From an uncultured Bacteroidota bacterium (lineage in GTDB: Bacteria; Bacteroidota; Bacteroidia; Chitinophagales; LD1), in assembly GCA_903917755.1 (NCBI GenBank), contig CAIXBT010000290.1:1-33719 (forward strand): 33,719 nucleotides of DNA, written 5' to 3'. The stretch's first letter is position 1; the number at the start of each line of letters is the position of its first letter. The notes beneath the pieces are model-generated. The model was not told the DNA's origin. It searched no databases and was given only the letters and a program-made list of their open reading frames with translations. The translations under genes were made by a program, and so were the position numbers. Positions 18,978-28,269 of the stretch are shown piece by piece.

Positions 18978-19628
18978 TTATGCGAGCTTTTCGATGTAAT
19001 TGAGAATGTCCTCAGCCACTTCGGTTTTTGATTTAAGATCAAATTTAACCACATTTCTGCTTTTATCAACTATGGTCACTTTATTAGTATCATGCTGAAA
19101 TCCCGCCCCCGGGTCCTGCAATGAATTTAGCACGATCATATCCAGATTCTTTCGCTCCAGTTTAGAGATGGCATTCTCTAATTCGTTGTCAGTTTCCAAA
19201 GCGAATCCTACATAGATCTGATCTTTCCTTTTTAGCTTACCGAGTTCTGCAGCTATGTCTTTTGTTTTTATGAGTTCAAGCATAAAGTCATCTTCCTTCT
19301 TTTTAATTTTGGTGTTAGCCGGGTTTTTCGGAGTGTAATCAGCTACTGCGGCAGCGAATATGATAACATCATTTTCGGCAAAATATTGTGAGCAAGCCTC
19401 ATACATTTCTGCAGCACTCGTCACATCGATCACCTTCACCTTAGGACTATCGGGCCTGATCTGTGTAGGCCCTTTCACGAGTATGACTTCTGCACCTCTG
19501 CTGGCACACTCATCTGCCAGAGCTATTCCCATCTTGCCGGTAGAGAAATTGCTGATATACCTGACCGGATCGATAGGTTCGCGGGTAGGCCCGGCAGTGA
19601 TTAGTACTTTTTTTGAAGTTAGCTGCAT
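18978..19628 (-). CDS. coaB: Phosphopantothenate--cysteine ligase (CoaB domain) as a separate ORF
   Basis: KKVLITAGPTREPIDPVRYISNFSTGKMG...FALETDNELENAISKLERKNLDMIVLNS; likely ATG at 19628 (ORF track extends to 19655). Confidence 0.85.
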   Translation of the reverse strand: MQLTSKKVLITAGPTREPIDPVRYISNFSTGKMGIALADECASRGAEVILVKGPTQIRPDSPKVKVIDVTSAAEMYEACSQYFAENDVIIFAAAVADYTPKNPANTKIKKKEDDFMLELIKTKDIAAELGKLKRKDQIYVGFALETDNELENAISKLERKNLDMIVLNSLQDPGAGFQHDTNKVTIVDKSRNVVKFDLKSKTEVAEDILNYIEKLA

Positions 19629-19680
19629 GGATATATTCTGAGGCCAATTTAGCAATAGAAACAGAAACCAGCTGTTTGTT

Positions 19681-20223
19681 TTATTTTATGAAAGCAGATA
19701 GCGTAGTGATCATAACTTCCGGTTCTGCCATACGACCATCGCCGATCAGACCACTCGCCAGTTCACCATTGTCTACTGGTATCAAATGGTTGCCATAGGA
19801 TTGAAGCAAGTCTATGTTCCTGCGAGTAGAGGGATGTTTCCACATATCAAGGTCCATAGCGGGAGCGAAGAACACGGGGCATTTGGCAGAGAGATAGGTG
19901 GCGAGCAGCATATTGTCGCATTGGCCGTTTGCCATCTTAGCTATTGTATTGGCTGAAGCAGGTGCTATCAGCATCACATCGGCCCACATGCCCAGGTCCA
20001 CATGGTTATTCCAGGTGCCGGCATCATTTTGTAGCTGGCTTATCACATGATTCTTACTGAGCACAGAGAGCGTCAATGGTGTGATGAAATCAGCTGCCGA
20101 GGCTGTCATTATCACTCTGACATCAGCACCCGCCTTGACCAAGAGCCTGACCAGTATGGCGCTCTTGTAGGCTGCTATACTGCCTGTGACACCCAGAATG
20201 ATCTTTTTGCCGTCTAATGCCAT
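19681..20223 (-). CDS. coaC: Phosphopantothenoylcysteine decarboxylase (CoaC domain) as a separate ORF
   Basis: KKIILGVTGSIAAYKSAILVRLLVKAGADVRVIMT...APASANTIAKMANGQCDNMLLATYLSAKCPVFFAPAMD. Confidence 0.87.
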   Translation of the reverse strand: MALDGKKIILGVTGSIAAYKSAILVRLLVKAGADVRVIMTASAADFITPLTLSVLSKNHVISQLQNDAGTWNNHVDLGMWADVMLIAPASANTIAKMANGQCDNMLLATYLSAKCPVFFAPAMDLDMWKHPSTRRNIDLLQSYGNHLIPVDNGELASGLIGDGRMAEPEVMITTLSAFIK

Positions 20224-20239
20224 ATATTTATTTAATTAC

Positions 20240-20282
20240 AAAAGCGCAAAAAGACATATTGTATATAGCCCTTTGCGCTTTT
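20240..20282. terminator. Intercistronic hairpin between rpoZ and coaC (terminator/attenuator-like)
   Basis: AAAAGCGCAAA (20240-20250) and TTTGCGCTTTT (20272-20282): perfect 11-bp inverted repeat with T-run ends. Confidence 0.6.
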
Positions 20283-20303
20283 GCATGATTATTTTTTTGA
20301 AAA

Positions 20304-20606
20304 TTAATCGTTGTAACGATAGCTCAACTGGTCATCCTGAAACTCTTTAGTAGCCAGGATAGTAGGGTGAGGCAATTTTTCGTAGAACTTAGATATTTCT
20401 ATCTGCTCACGATTTTCATGTATTTCTTCCAGAGTATCAGTATGAGAAGCAAAATCTTCCAGTTTGCTATGCAGTTCCAGTTTCAGATCAGCAGAGATCT
20501 GATTGGCACGCTTAGCTACCACAGCTATCGACTCATATGTATTTTGAGTTTTCTTAGCCATCTTTTCCATATTCTGAGTTTCGATGAATGGATTGATCTG
20601 GGTCAT
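20304..20606 (-). CDS. rpoZ: DNA-directed RNA polymerase omega/Rpb6-like subunit (Bacteroidota type)
   Basis: TYESIAVVAKRANQISADLKLELHSKLEDF; position immediately after bamD. Confidence 0.8.
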   Translation of the reverse strand: MTQINPFIETQNMEKMAKKTQNTYESIAVVAKRANQISADLKLELHSKLEDFASHTDTLEEIHENREQIEISKFYEKLPHPTILATKEFQDDQLSYRYND

Positions 20607-20607
20607 T

Positions 20608-21822
20608 TTAATTCTTTTGCTTTTGTCCATCTCTTTTTAGTTTAGTTAAGTTATCCGAAGCGAGAGCGTAGAGTTTTTCCGCTTCTTTGAAATATTTACC
20701 GTTTTTGTACTTATCCACAAAATTATAATAACTTTTGACAGTCCTGTCAAAAAAGTCAACCTTTTTGGCGTCTCTTCTTACTGCATTGGTGTCTGCCTGC
20801 TCTTCTGCGAGATCATAATTGTTTCTTATGATACCGAAATAGCACTTTTCTATGATCTCGTTACACTTTTTGATCTGATCCGGGTTTTTTATCAAAGGGA
20901 GCTGAGTATTGCATTCTTTGATCGCCAGCAGAAACTGTTTCTCACGCTCCTGCAGAATGTATGCAAAGACCTTATCATATGCGGCTTCCGCAGCATAATA
21001 ATGCGCATCCTGCTCATATTTCAGAGCTTCCGCAGTGTATTTACTTTTAGGATATTTATAAGCGAAATTCTTATAAGAATTAATAACTGAATGATATCGG
21101 TCCACCTTCTTGGTCGCAATACTATTCTCGGCATACCTATTATATGATTTCACTACCATAAAAAGAATACGCTCCACATTATCGATATCAGGAAATTTTA
21201 CAAGCAAGTTCTCAAAAGATACCGCTGCTGCCTTGAAATTGCCTGTCTTGTAATACAACTCGGCATTAGAGATCGCTTTTTTCTCCAGCTTCTTACGGAG
21301 AGTGCGGATCATTGTATTGGCCGTATCGACACGTTTGCTGCTCGGATACTGGTTAATGAACGACTGAAATGCATCTATGGCTTTGGTAGTATAGGACTGG
21401 TCTAATTCATATTTGGGAGAGAGCTTTTCATTGCTCATCGCGTTCATATATAGACATTCCTCAGCTTTCTGAGAGGTAGGATAGGTATTTGCAAAACTTT
21501 TAAAATGATATGCAGCTATCATATAGTCGCCTTGCCTGTAGTTAGCCATGCAATACATGTAATATATATCTTCGGTAGACCGCTGGCCCTTCATCAGACC
21601 CATCAGTTCTTCGAAGATCGGGATACACTTGTAGTATTCTTTCTTGTTATACCAGGCGGTCGCTACCTTGAGTTTGTAGTTGATGTCCGGGTTCTTCATC
21701 AGTTTTTCCGGAGTCTCACAGGCCCCGAAAACCAATGACACAATAGCAATGACGATCAATACCAATCGGTATTTGCCTTGAATGCTGCTTTTAGTTTGTG
21801 TGTTCAATTTTGTCAATGTCAT
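20608..21822 (-). CDS. bamD: Outer membrane protein assembly factor BamD
   Basis: Lipobox-like FGACETPEKLMKNPDINYKLKVATAWYNKKEYYKCIPIFEEL, TPR-type repeats. Confidence 0.87.
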   Translation of the reverse strand: MTLTKLNTQTKSSIQGKYRLVLIVIAIVSLVFGACETPEKLMKNPDINYKLKVATAWYNKKEYYKCIPIFEELMGLMKGQRSTEDIYYMYCMANYRQGDYMIAAYHFKSFANTYPTSQKAEECLYMNAMSNEKLSPKYELDQSYTTKAIDAFQSFINQYPSSKRVDTANTMIRTLRKKLEKKAISNAELYYKTGNFKAAAVSFENLLVKFPDIDNVERILFMVVKSYNRYAENSIATKKVDRYHSVINSYKNFAYKYPKSKYTAEALKYEQDAHYYAAEAAYDKVFAYILQEREKQFLLAIKECNTQLPLIKNPDQIKKCNEIIEKCYFGIIRNNYDLAEEQADTNAVRRDAKKVDFFDRTVKSYYNFVDKYKNGKYFKEAEKLYALASDNLTKLKRDGQKQKN

Positions 21823-22136
21823 TTGGAAATTTAGTCTTCCTCTTGTTTTTGGGTTTGCAAAGATAAGCTTTTTAGCTCAAACCCTCATTTCGTAGCTAAA
21901 CTAATGCTAAAATGGACGATTTATTGTCTCAATGGATATTTTAACAGGTATTTGCAGCTTTTAATCATGAACAAATGAGCCGTTCAATAACAAAGGCTAC
22001 TCTTATTTTGCGAGAAGTGTGCAGGTCAGTAGAAGAAGACTTAGCGAAAATGGATTCGGTCAGATAAATAGAGATTTGAATAGTTTATATTCATACATCA
22101 AATACATACAAAAAAATGCAAAAAAGATAGCACTCA

Positions 22137-23300
22137 TCACCGGCGGCAGGCGAGCCAGCTCATCAGCCCGATAGAGGTGAGCAGTGCTTTTTCATCTATA
22201 TCAAATGTAGGAGTGTGAATGGGCGATGTGATACCACGCGAAGGGTCAGCCACCCCTATGCGGTAGAAACAGGCGGGCACTTTCTGGGTATAGAAAGCGA
22301 AATCTTCGGCACCCATCCGGATAGGGAGATCATGTATGGCATCATTGCCCAGATATTCCACTGCCGCGGCACGTGAGCCTTTGGTCAGGGTCTCGTCATT
22401 GATCAGCACCGGGTAACCTTTCAGGATATTGACCTCGCATTTGCCTCCATGCTTTGCAGCGATATCATGGCAGATCGACTTGATCCGCTCATGTTGACTG
22501 GCACGGGTCTGCTCATCAAAACAACGTAATGTGCCCTCTAGTTCGGCGCGTTCGGGTACCACATTGGTCGCACCATCGGCGTTGATCTTGCCAAAAGACA
22601 ATACTGTTGGCACTTTCATATCAGTGAGCGGCTGAAGGGCAAGAAGTATTTCGGCAGAGATGATCAGTGGCGAAATGAAATTTGCCGGCTGTGCAGCATG
22701 TCCGCCACGACCTATCACGGTGAGGTATATTTCATCAGCAGAAGCCATGAATCGCCCTGCACAGAAGCCGATCTGTCCTGCCTCCAGCTCTGTATGCACA
22801 TGCAGTCCATAGATGGCATCCACCCGTGGATCTTCTAACACTCCGGCTTCGATCATTGCATGAGCGCCGCTGGGTATTTTTTCTTCAGAAGGTTGAAAGA
22901 TCAGTTTGATCGTTCCTTCCCATTCATCACGCAGATCCGAAAGGATCATAGCAGCTCCGAGCAGATTAGCTGTGTGTACATCATGTCCGCAGGCATGCAT
23001 TATGCCTGCGTTTTGTGATCTGTAGGGCGTATTGTTTTGTTCATGGATAGGCAATGCATCCATATCAGCGCGCAGAGCTATGCATCTCTTCTCCGGGTTT
23101 CTGCCTCGCAGCAGACCCACTACTCCCGTCCCGGCTATGTGTGTTTGTGCGGGTATATTGAGTTTTTGCAGTTCGGAAGCTACGAGAGCAGCTGTCCGGA
23201 CCTCACATTTTGACAGTTCAGGATGCGAATGTATTTCCCTGCGCAGTGCGACTACTGCGGGGTAATATTTGGCGGCAAGATGTTGTATCTTTTCCTTCAT
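22137..23300 (-). CDS. M20 family amidohydrolase (N-acyl-L-amino acid amidohydrolase-like)
   Basis: ALRREIHSHPELS, ALRADMDALPI, MHACGHDVHTANLLGAA, GRGGHAAQP. Confidence 0.92.
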   Translation of the reverse strand: MKEKIQHLAAKYYPAVVALRREIHSHPELSKCEVRTAALVASELQKLNIPAQTHIAGTGVVGLLRGRNPEKRCIALRADMDALPIHEQNNTPYRSQNAGIMHACGHDVHTANLLGAAMILSDLRDEWEGTIKLIFQPSEEKIPSGAHAMIEAGVLEDPRVDAIYGLHVHTELEAGQIGFCAGRFMASADEIYLTVIGRGGHAAQPANFISPLIISAEILLALQPLTDMKVPTVLSFGKINADGATNVVPERAELEGTLRCFDEQTRASQHERIKSICHDIAAKHGGKCEVNILKGYPVLINDETLTKGSRAAAVEYLGNDAIHDLPIRMGAEDFAFYTQKVPACFYRIGVADPSRGITSPIHTPTFDIDEKALLTSIGLMSWLACRR

Positions 23301-23320
23301 GGTATCAACTGGTGACGGTG

Positions 23321-23701
23321 TCACTTGATCTTTACTTTTGCCCTCACCACAAAGGCACCGGGATATTTAGCTATCACTGCACGTAGCTTGTCATATGCCT
23401 CCAGTCTGGTGGTATAGTCTCCGATACGAAGTTTATAATATGGCTGCTCATACTCTACATAGCACTTTTCGTTAGGCAGGTCTTTATAGAGTTTAGATTT
23501 GCTGTTGTAGGCTTCCTGCCTGTCATTGCTGAAGGATATCTGTATCCGGTATCCATCAGCGACATCATTTTTTCTGTTGAAAGTCTTATAAACGTCTGTC
23601 AGTTCGGTGACCTGACGGTCCTGATGATAGCTGACATTGTCATTCTGAGCAATGGATGTCAGCGACATAAAAGATAATATGATCACTATGCAGTTTCTCA
23701 T
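23321..23701 (-). CDS. SPOR domain-containing protein
   Basis: DGYRIQISFSNDRQEAYNSKSKLYKDLPNEKCYVEYEQPYYKLRIGDYTTRLEAYDKLRAV. Confidence 0.8.
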   Translation of the reverse strand: MRNCIVIILSFMSLTSIAQNDNVSYHQDRQVTELTDVYKTFNRKNDVADGYRIQISFSNDRQEAYNSKSKLYKDLPNEKCYVEYEQPYYKLRIGDYTTRLEAYDKLRAVIAKYPGAFVVRAKVKIK

Positions 23702-23703
23702 TG

Positions 23704-24351
23704 TTATTCGCTTATGATCTTAACACCTTTTGAGGTTCCGATACGGTCAGCCCCTGCATCTATCATAGCCTCTGCAGTGGCCTTATCTCTGATACCCCCC
23801 GAGGCCTTGATCTTAATGTTCTTGGGCAGGTTAGCACGCAGCAGTTTGACATCTTCTACGGTAGCGCCTTTGTCTATATAACCTGTCGATGTTTTTACGA
23901 AATCCACACTCAGTTTGCTGCATAGCTCGCAGGCTTTGATGATCTCTTCTTTGGTCAGGAGGCCAGTTTCCAATATCACTTTCAGTTTGCCGCCGCGCAG
24001 CTGCACGATCGTTCCTGCGCTGGTCAGTTCGTTTTTCAGATAGTTATAGTCTCCTGCCTTCAGCGCTATCATATTTAGCACCATATCTATCTCAGAGGCA
24101 CCTTCATCGATCGCTCTGCGGCATTCTTCGACCTTAGCAGGAGTGGCAGAGTAGCCCATCGGGAAGCCCACTACCGTGGCGATCTTGACCTTAGAGTCTC
24201 GCAGCTGGTTCTTGCATTCACGCACCCAATAAGGTGGCACACATACAGCTGCGAAGCCGTATTGTTTTGCCTCATTACATAGCTGTATGATCTCCTCTTT
24301 AGAAGTATCTGCCTTGAGTATGGTGTGGTCTATTTTTGACGCGAGATTCAT
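23704..24351 (-). CDS. deoC: Deoxyribose-phosphate aldolase
   Basis: IDHTILKADTSKEEI, VGFPMGYS, VDFVKTSTGY, KASGGIRDKATAEAMIDAGADRIGTSKG. Confidence 0.95.
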   Translation of the reverse strand: MNLASKIDHTILKADTSKEEIIQLCNEAKQYGFAAVCVPPYWVRECKNQLRDSKVKIATVVGFPMGYSATPAKVEECRRAIDEGASEIDMVLNMIALKAGDYNYLKNELTSAGTIVQLRGGKLKVILETGLLTKEEIIKACELCSKLSVDFVKTSTGYIDKGATVEDVKLLRANLPKNIKIKASGGIRDKATAEAMIDAGADRIGTSKGVKIISE

Positions 24352-24465
24352 TTCGGAAAATGAAGATAGAGATAAATTTATATTTACAGAGTTTAGGTCT
24401 TGAAGAATTTATAATCCATACGGTGCTGCCGGACTTTATTAATATTGTATCTCAAATTCCGTATA

Positions 24466-25047
24466 ATGCTCGGCCTCAAACTACCTACCGATCCCCGCTG
24501 GGTCAACCTCGCTGAAAAGTCTATCGAAGACATTCTCACAGACCATGCTTACTGTGAGCAGAAGGCTACTTCCACCGGCATTTCGCTGATCCAGAATTAT
24601 CCCGAATATGAAGATATGGTAGATGCCGTGCTGCCCATCGTGACAGAAGAGTGGGGCCATTTCAAAATGGTGCTGGACCTGCTCAAAAAAAGAGGCCTTA
24701 AACTTGGCCCGCAGCGAAAGGATATTTATGTCAACGAACTCATGAAATTCGTTCAGAAAGGTGGCAATCGCAAGCAATCTCTCACCGACAAATTGCTTTT
24801 CAGTGCTATGATAGAGGCAAGAAGCTGTGAGCGCTTCAGGCTTTTGTCAAAAGAAATGAAGGATGAAGAGTTGAAAGAATTCTATAAAAGACTGATGGTA
24901 AGCGAAGCGGGCCACTATAAATTATTTCTAGATCTGGCTATCGAAATAAGCGGCGAAGCATTTGCAGAAAAACGCTGGCAGCAATGGATAGACTACGAAG
25001 CCGAGGTGATCCAAAAGATAGATCTGAGGGGGGATAGGATGCATTAA
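24466..25047 (+). CDS. miaE: tRNA-(ms2io6A)-hydroxylase
   Basis: MLGLKLPTDPRWVNLAEKSIEDILTDHAYCEQKAT, EEWGHFKMVLDLL, ARSCERFRLL, SEAGHYKLFL di-iron ligands. Confidence 0.9.
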   Translation: MLGLKLPTDPRWVNLAEKSIEDILTDHAYCEQKATSTGISLIQNYPEYEDMVDAVLPIVTEEWGHFKMVLDLLKKRGLKLGPQRKDIYVNELMKFVQKGGNRKQSLTDKLLFSAMIEARSCERFRLLSKEMKDEELKEFYKRLMVSEAGHYKLFLDLAIEISGEAFAEKRWQQWIDYEAEVIQKIDLRGDRMH

Positions 25048-25058
25048 AGGATAAATGG

Positions 25059-25648
25059 ATGGAACCAATAATTATTAGTTTGGAGCCTAATCCGGACTAT
25101 TGGCTGGAATTATATTTTGTCAATGGTAATGATACCTTGTTAGGAAACCAATGGGTAAAATATTCATTCAGGTATTTTACTCTCTGCTCTGCTTTGCTGA
25201 TCCTTTTTTTTGTTTTGTATATCTGCGACCATAGTTTTATTCCTGGTGTGTGGGGGCAGCATTCTTTTTTGTACTATGTCTCATAGACTTAATCAGACGA
25301 TTCAAAAAATATTATACATGGCGAAAAGCCGTATTGAAATATCTTAAGGACTTTCATAAAATCACGAGATACGAATTAGCTCTGTCTGAGGATCATATTG
25401 AAACGATCTTAAATGGGCGATCATACAATAAAGAAAAGTGGTCATCTTTTGAAAAAGTAGAACTTACAAAAAGAGGCCTCCGGCTTTATCATCCAAAGAC
25501 CCTCTATCCGATCCCAAGCAAAGCCATGTCACAAGAGAATTTCGACATCCTCTTCAATTTTGCAGAAGAACGCATAAAGTTCTATGAAGGAGTGCCCGAG
25601 GAAGAAGAAGAGGAGGAGGAATATAAGGGCCATAAATGGTCAAATTAA
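25059..25648 (+). pseudogene. YcxB-like two-TM protein split over two frames (25059..25286 and 25250..25648)
   Basis: First ORF ends inside a predicted TM hairpin; second ORF (-1 frame) continues the second TM and a YcxB-like soluble domain. Confidence 0.5.
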
Positions 25649-25995
25649 GCCATCAATATTTCATAAGGAATATCATATAAATCATGCAATGATTTTATCA
25701 TTCTTTTAGAAAGTTCTCGTTTCCTATTTAATACTTCTGATATTTTGCTTTTGTTGCCAATAGCTTTTTCAAGCTCCTTTCGTTCTATTCCCTTTTCTTC
25801 CATAATATATTTAATAGCTTCTACAGCATCAGGAGCTTCGATAGGAAAATTTATCTCTTCATATTTATCTATCAGAGTAGCTAAAATATCCAATTCATCA
25901 TCTTCCAGAGTTCCGGATTTTGCACCCCATAGTACTTCCATACGCTTGAGTGCATCTGCGTGATCCTTCTTTGTTCGGATGGGTTTAATATTCAT
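25645..25995 (-). CDS. higA: HigA-family HTH antitoxin
   Basis: MNIKPIRTKKDHADALKRMEVLWGAKSGTLEDDELDILATLIDKYEE...KELEKAIGNKSKISEVLNRKRELSKRMIKSLH. Confidence 0.88.
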   Translation of the reverse strand: MNIKPIRTKKDHADALKRMEVLWGAKSGTLEDDELDILATLIDKYEEINFPIEAPDAVEAIKYIMEEKGIERKELEKAIGNKSKISEVLNRKRELSKRMIKSLHDLYDIPYEILMA

Positions 25996-25997
25996 GA

Positions 25998-26291
25998 TTA
26001 AATGGTTTTTGCGTCTATTTTATCATAAGCTTTATGCGTACCTATGAATCTAATCCATACTATTTGTTTTCGATAATTAATGGCAGCTATCAAACGATAT
26101 TCATTCCCCTTTATATTAAAGACCACTCTGTCATTTCCCACTACACTTGCATTCCCAAATTGTGCCTTTAACTCATTAAAGTTTTCCCAACCAGCTTTTT
26201 TGATTTGAGCGTACCACAACTTTAGAGGCAATTCCGAATCAGGGTATTTCCCCCAATATTCTCGTAAAGTACTTCGGGCAATGAGTCTCAT
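25998..26291 (-). CDS. higB: HigB-family mRNA interferase toxin
   Basis: MRLIARSTLREYWGKYPDSELPLKLWYAQIKKAGWENFNELKAQF...VVFNIKGNEYRLIAAINYRKQIVWIRFIGTHKAYDKID; abuts higA. Confidence 0.9.
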   Translation of the reverse strand: MRLIARSTLREYWGKYPDSELPLKLWYAQIKKAGWENFNELKAQFGNASVVGNDRVVFNIKGNEYRLIAAINYRKQIVWIRFIGTHKAYDKIDAKTI

Positions 26292-26389
26292 TGGATACAA
26301 AGATAAAATAAAGTTTCCAAAACGGGAACAAAAATTTCTTTAATCTCAGAATAAAATTAGAGTTGCTAAAACCAACACAGAGTTGTCAA

Positions 26390-28099
26390 TCATTCACTGA
26401 CCCTCACATCCTTTACAGATATTTGCAGTGAGACCTTATCATTCCAGACATTCTCTTCTATCTGATAGCACATATCGAAGTGCACATCTTTGACTATCGG
26501 AAATTTATATCCCAAACCAAAACCGATGCCGTCTATGGTGTCGCTATTTATAGGTCTTCGGATCGAAAATTTAATGTGCTCTTCCTTCACTATTTTGCTC
26601 CATTTGCTATCGCGCAGATGCCTGCTGAGAAAGACTGGCTTCATATTGCCTGGGCCGAAGGGAGCCATCTGTGTGATGATATTATAGAACTTGGGATTGA
26701 TGTCTTCCAGAGATAATTCCGCATCGATCTCTATCTCCGGTATCATCTGATCGGGAGTGATCCGTTCTGCCACTACTTTCTCAAATGCCTCAGAGAAATC
26801 TTTAACTTTTTCGGGCAGCATAGTGAGCCCGGCAGCAAATTTATGTCCGCCGAATTGTATCAGGTGCTCGCGACACTGGTCTATCGCCTCATAGAGGTCA
26901 AATCCTTTCACAGATCTACCGGAGCCGGTCACTTTGCCATCAGATAGCGTAAGTACGATAGTGGGGCGGTAGTAGTTTTCTATTAGCCTCGATGCCACAA
27001 TACCGATCACGCCCTTATGCCAGTTCTCATCATACAGTACGGTCGATTTTCGCTGTAGCATCGACTCATCCGTTCCTATCATATCGAGTGCCTGCTGGGT
27101 TATACTTTTGTCGAGGTCTTTTCGCTCCTGATTGAACTGTTGCAATGTGTCTGCATGACCGTCTGATGCGGCATCCTCTTCGGCTATCAGCAGTCTTACT
27201 GCATGTTTGGCATCGTCTATACGTCCTGCAGCATTGATGCGAGGTCCTATGATGAAAACTATATCTGAGATATCCAGCCTTTTGTCGATATCTGCTACTC
27301 CCATGAGCGATTTTAATCCCATGGAGGGTGAAGTATTCAATTTCTCCAGACCATGAAAAGCCATTATCCGATTTTCGCCTGTGATCGGTACAATGTCTGA
27401 AGCAATACTCACGCAGACCATATCCAGATATTGATATGTTTTTTCTTTAGGTATGCCCTGCTGCTGTGCGAATGCCTGTATTAGTTTGAACCCGATACCG
27501 CAGCCGCTGAGCTCCTTATATGGATAAGGGCAATCTTCCTGCTTCGGATCCAGGACTGCTATTGCTGCAGGCGCCTCATCTCCCGGTGTGTGGTGGTCAC
27601 AAATAATGAAGTCAACACCTTTGCTATTGGCATAATCCACTTTGTCATTTGACTTGATGCCACAGTCCAGCGCGATGATGAGGGAGAAACCATTGTCGGC
27701 TGCAAAATCGATCCCCTTTGAAGATATTCCGTAGCCTTCTGTATATCGATTGGGGATATAAAAATCGAGATTGGGATATATGCTTCGAAAAAAACTGAAA
27801 ACCACAGCCACAGAGGTAGTACCATCTACATCATAGTCACCATATATCAGGATCTTCTGCCCCTTTGCTATCGCATCGGTTATTCGATTGACGGCATTTG
27901 CCATACCCTTCATCAGAAACGGATCATGGAGACTATCCAGTGATGGCCTGAAAAAATTCCTTGCCTCATCGAAGGTCTCTATCCCCCGCAAAACAAGCAG
28001 TCGGCATAGGGCCGGATGTATCTTGAGCGATTGCCACAGAGCAGTCACTTTAGTTTCATCTGCGAGGCGGACGGTCCAGCGTTTTTCTAATCGGGGCAA
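26390..28099 (-). CDS. recJ: Single-stranded-DNA-specific exonuclease RecJ
   Basis: ILIYGDYDVDGTTSVAVVFSF, ALDCGIKS, FIICDHHTPGD, GPRINAAGRIDDA, RSVKGFDL, QFGGHKFAAGLT. Confidence 0.95.
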   Translation of the reverse strand: MPRLEKRWTVRLADETKVTALWQSLKIHPALCRLLVLRGIETFDEARNFFRPSLDSLHDPFLMKGMANAVNRITDAIAKGQKILIYGDYDVDGTTSVAVVFSFFRSIYPNLDFYIPNRYTEGYGISSKGIDFAADNGFSLIIALDCGIKSNDKVDYANSKGVDFIICDHHTPGDEAPAAIAVLDPKQEDCPYPYKELSGCGIGFKLIQAFAQQQGIPKEKTYQYLDMVCVSIASDIVPITGENRIMAFHGLEKLNTSPSMGLKSLMGVADIDKRLDISDIVFIIGPRINAAGRIDDAKHAVRLLIAEEDAASDGHADTLQQFNQERKDLDKSITQQALDMIGTDESMLQRKSTVLYDENWHKGVIGIVASRLIENYYRPTIVLTLSDGKVTGSGRSVKGFDLYEAIDQCREHLIQFGGHKFAAGLTMLPEKVKDFSEAFEKVVAERITPDQMIPEIEIDAELSLEDINPKFYNIITQMAPFGPGNMKPVFLSRHLRDSKWSKIVKEEHIKFSIRRPINSDTIDGIGFGLGYKFPIVKDVHFDMCYQIEENVWNDKVSLQISVKDVRVSE

Positions 28100-28269
28100 A
28101 TCATTTATTTATATCTGCAAGAAAGAAAAAATATTTTTAGCAATGATGCAAATCAGAGTCTCAGTTTCATGTTTTGCAAACGGGTTCAATACAGTTATTG
28201 TAAAAGATACTGACTATCAGTGATCAAAGAAACAAAAATCTGCTTACATTTATAGTAAAATAGACCCCG

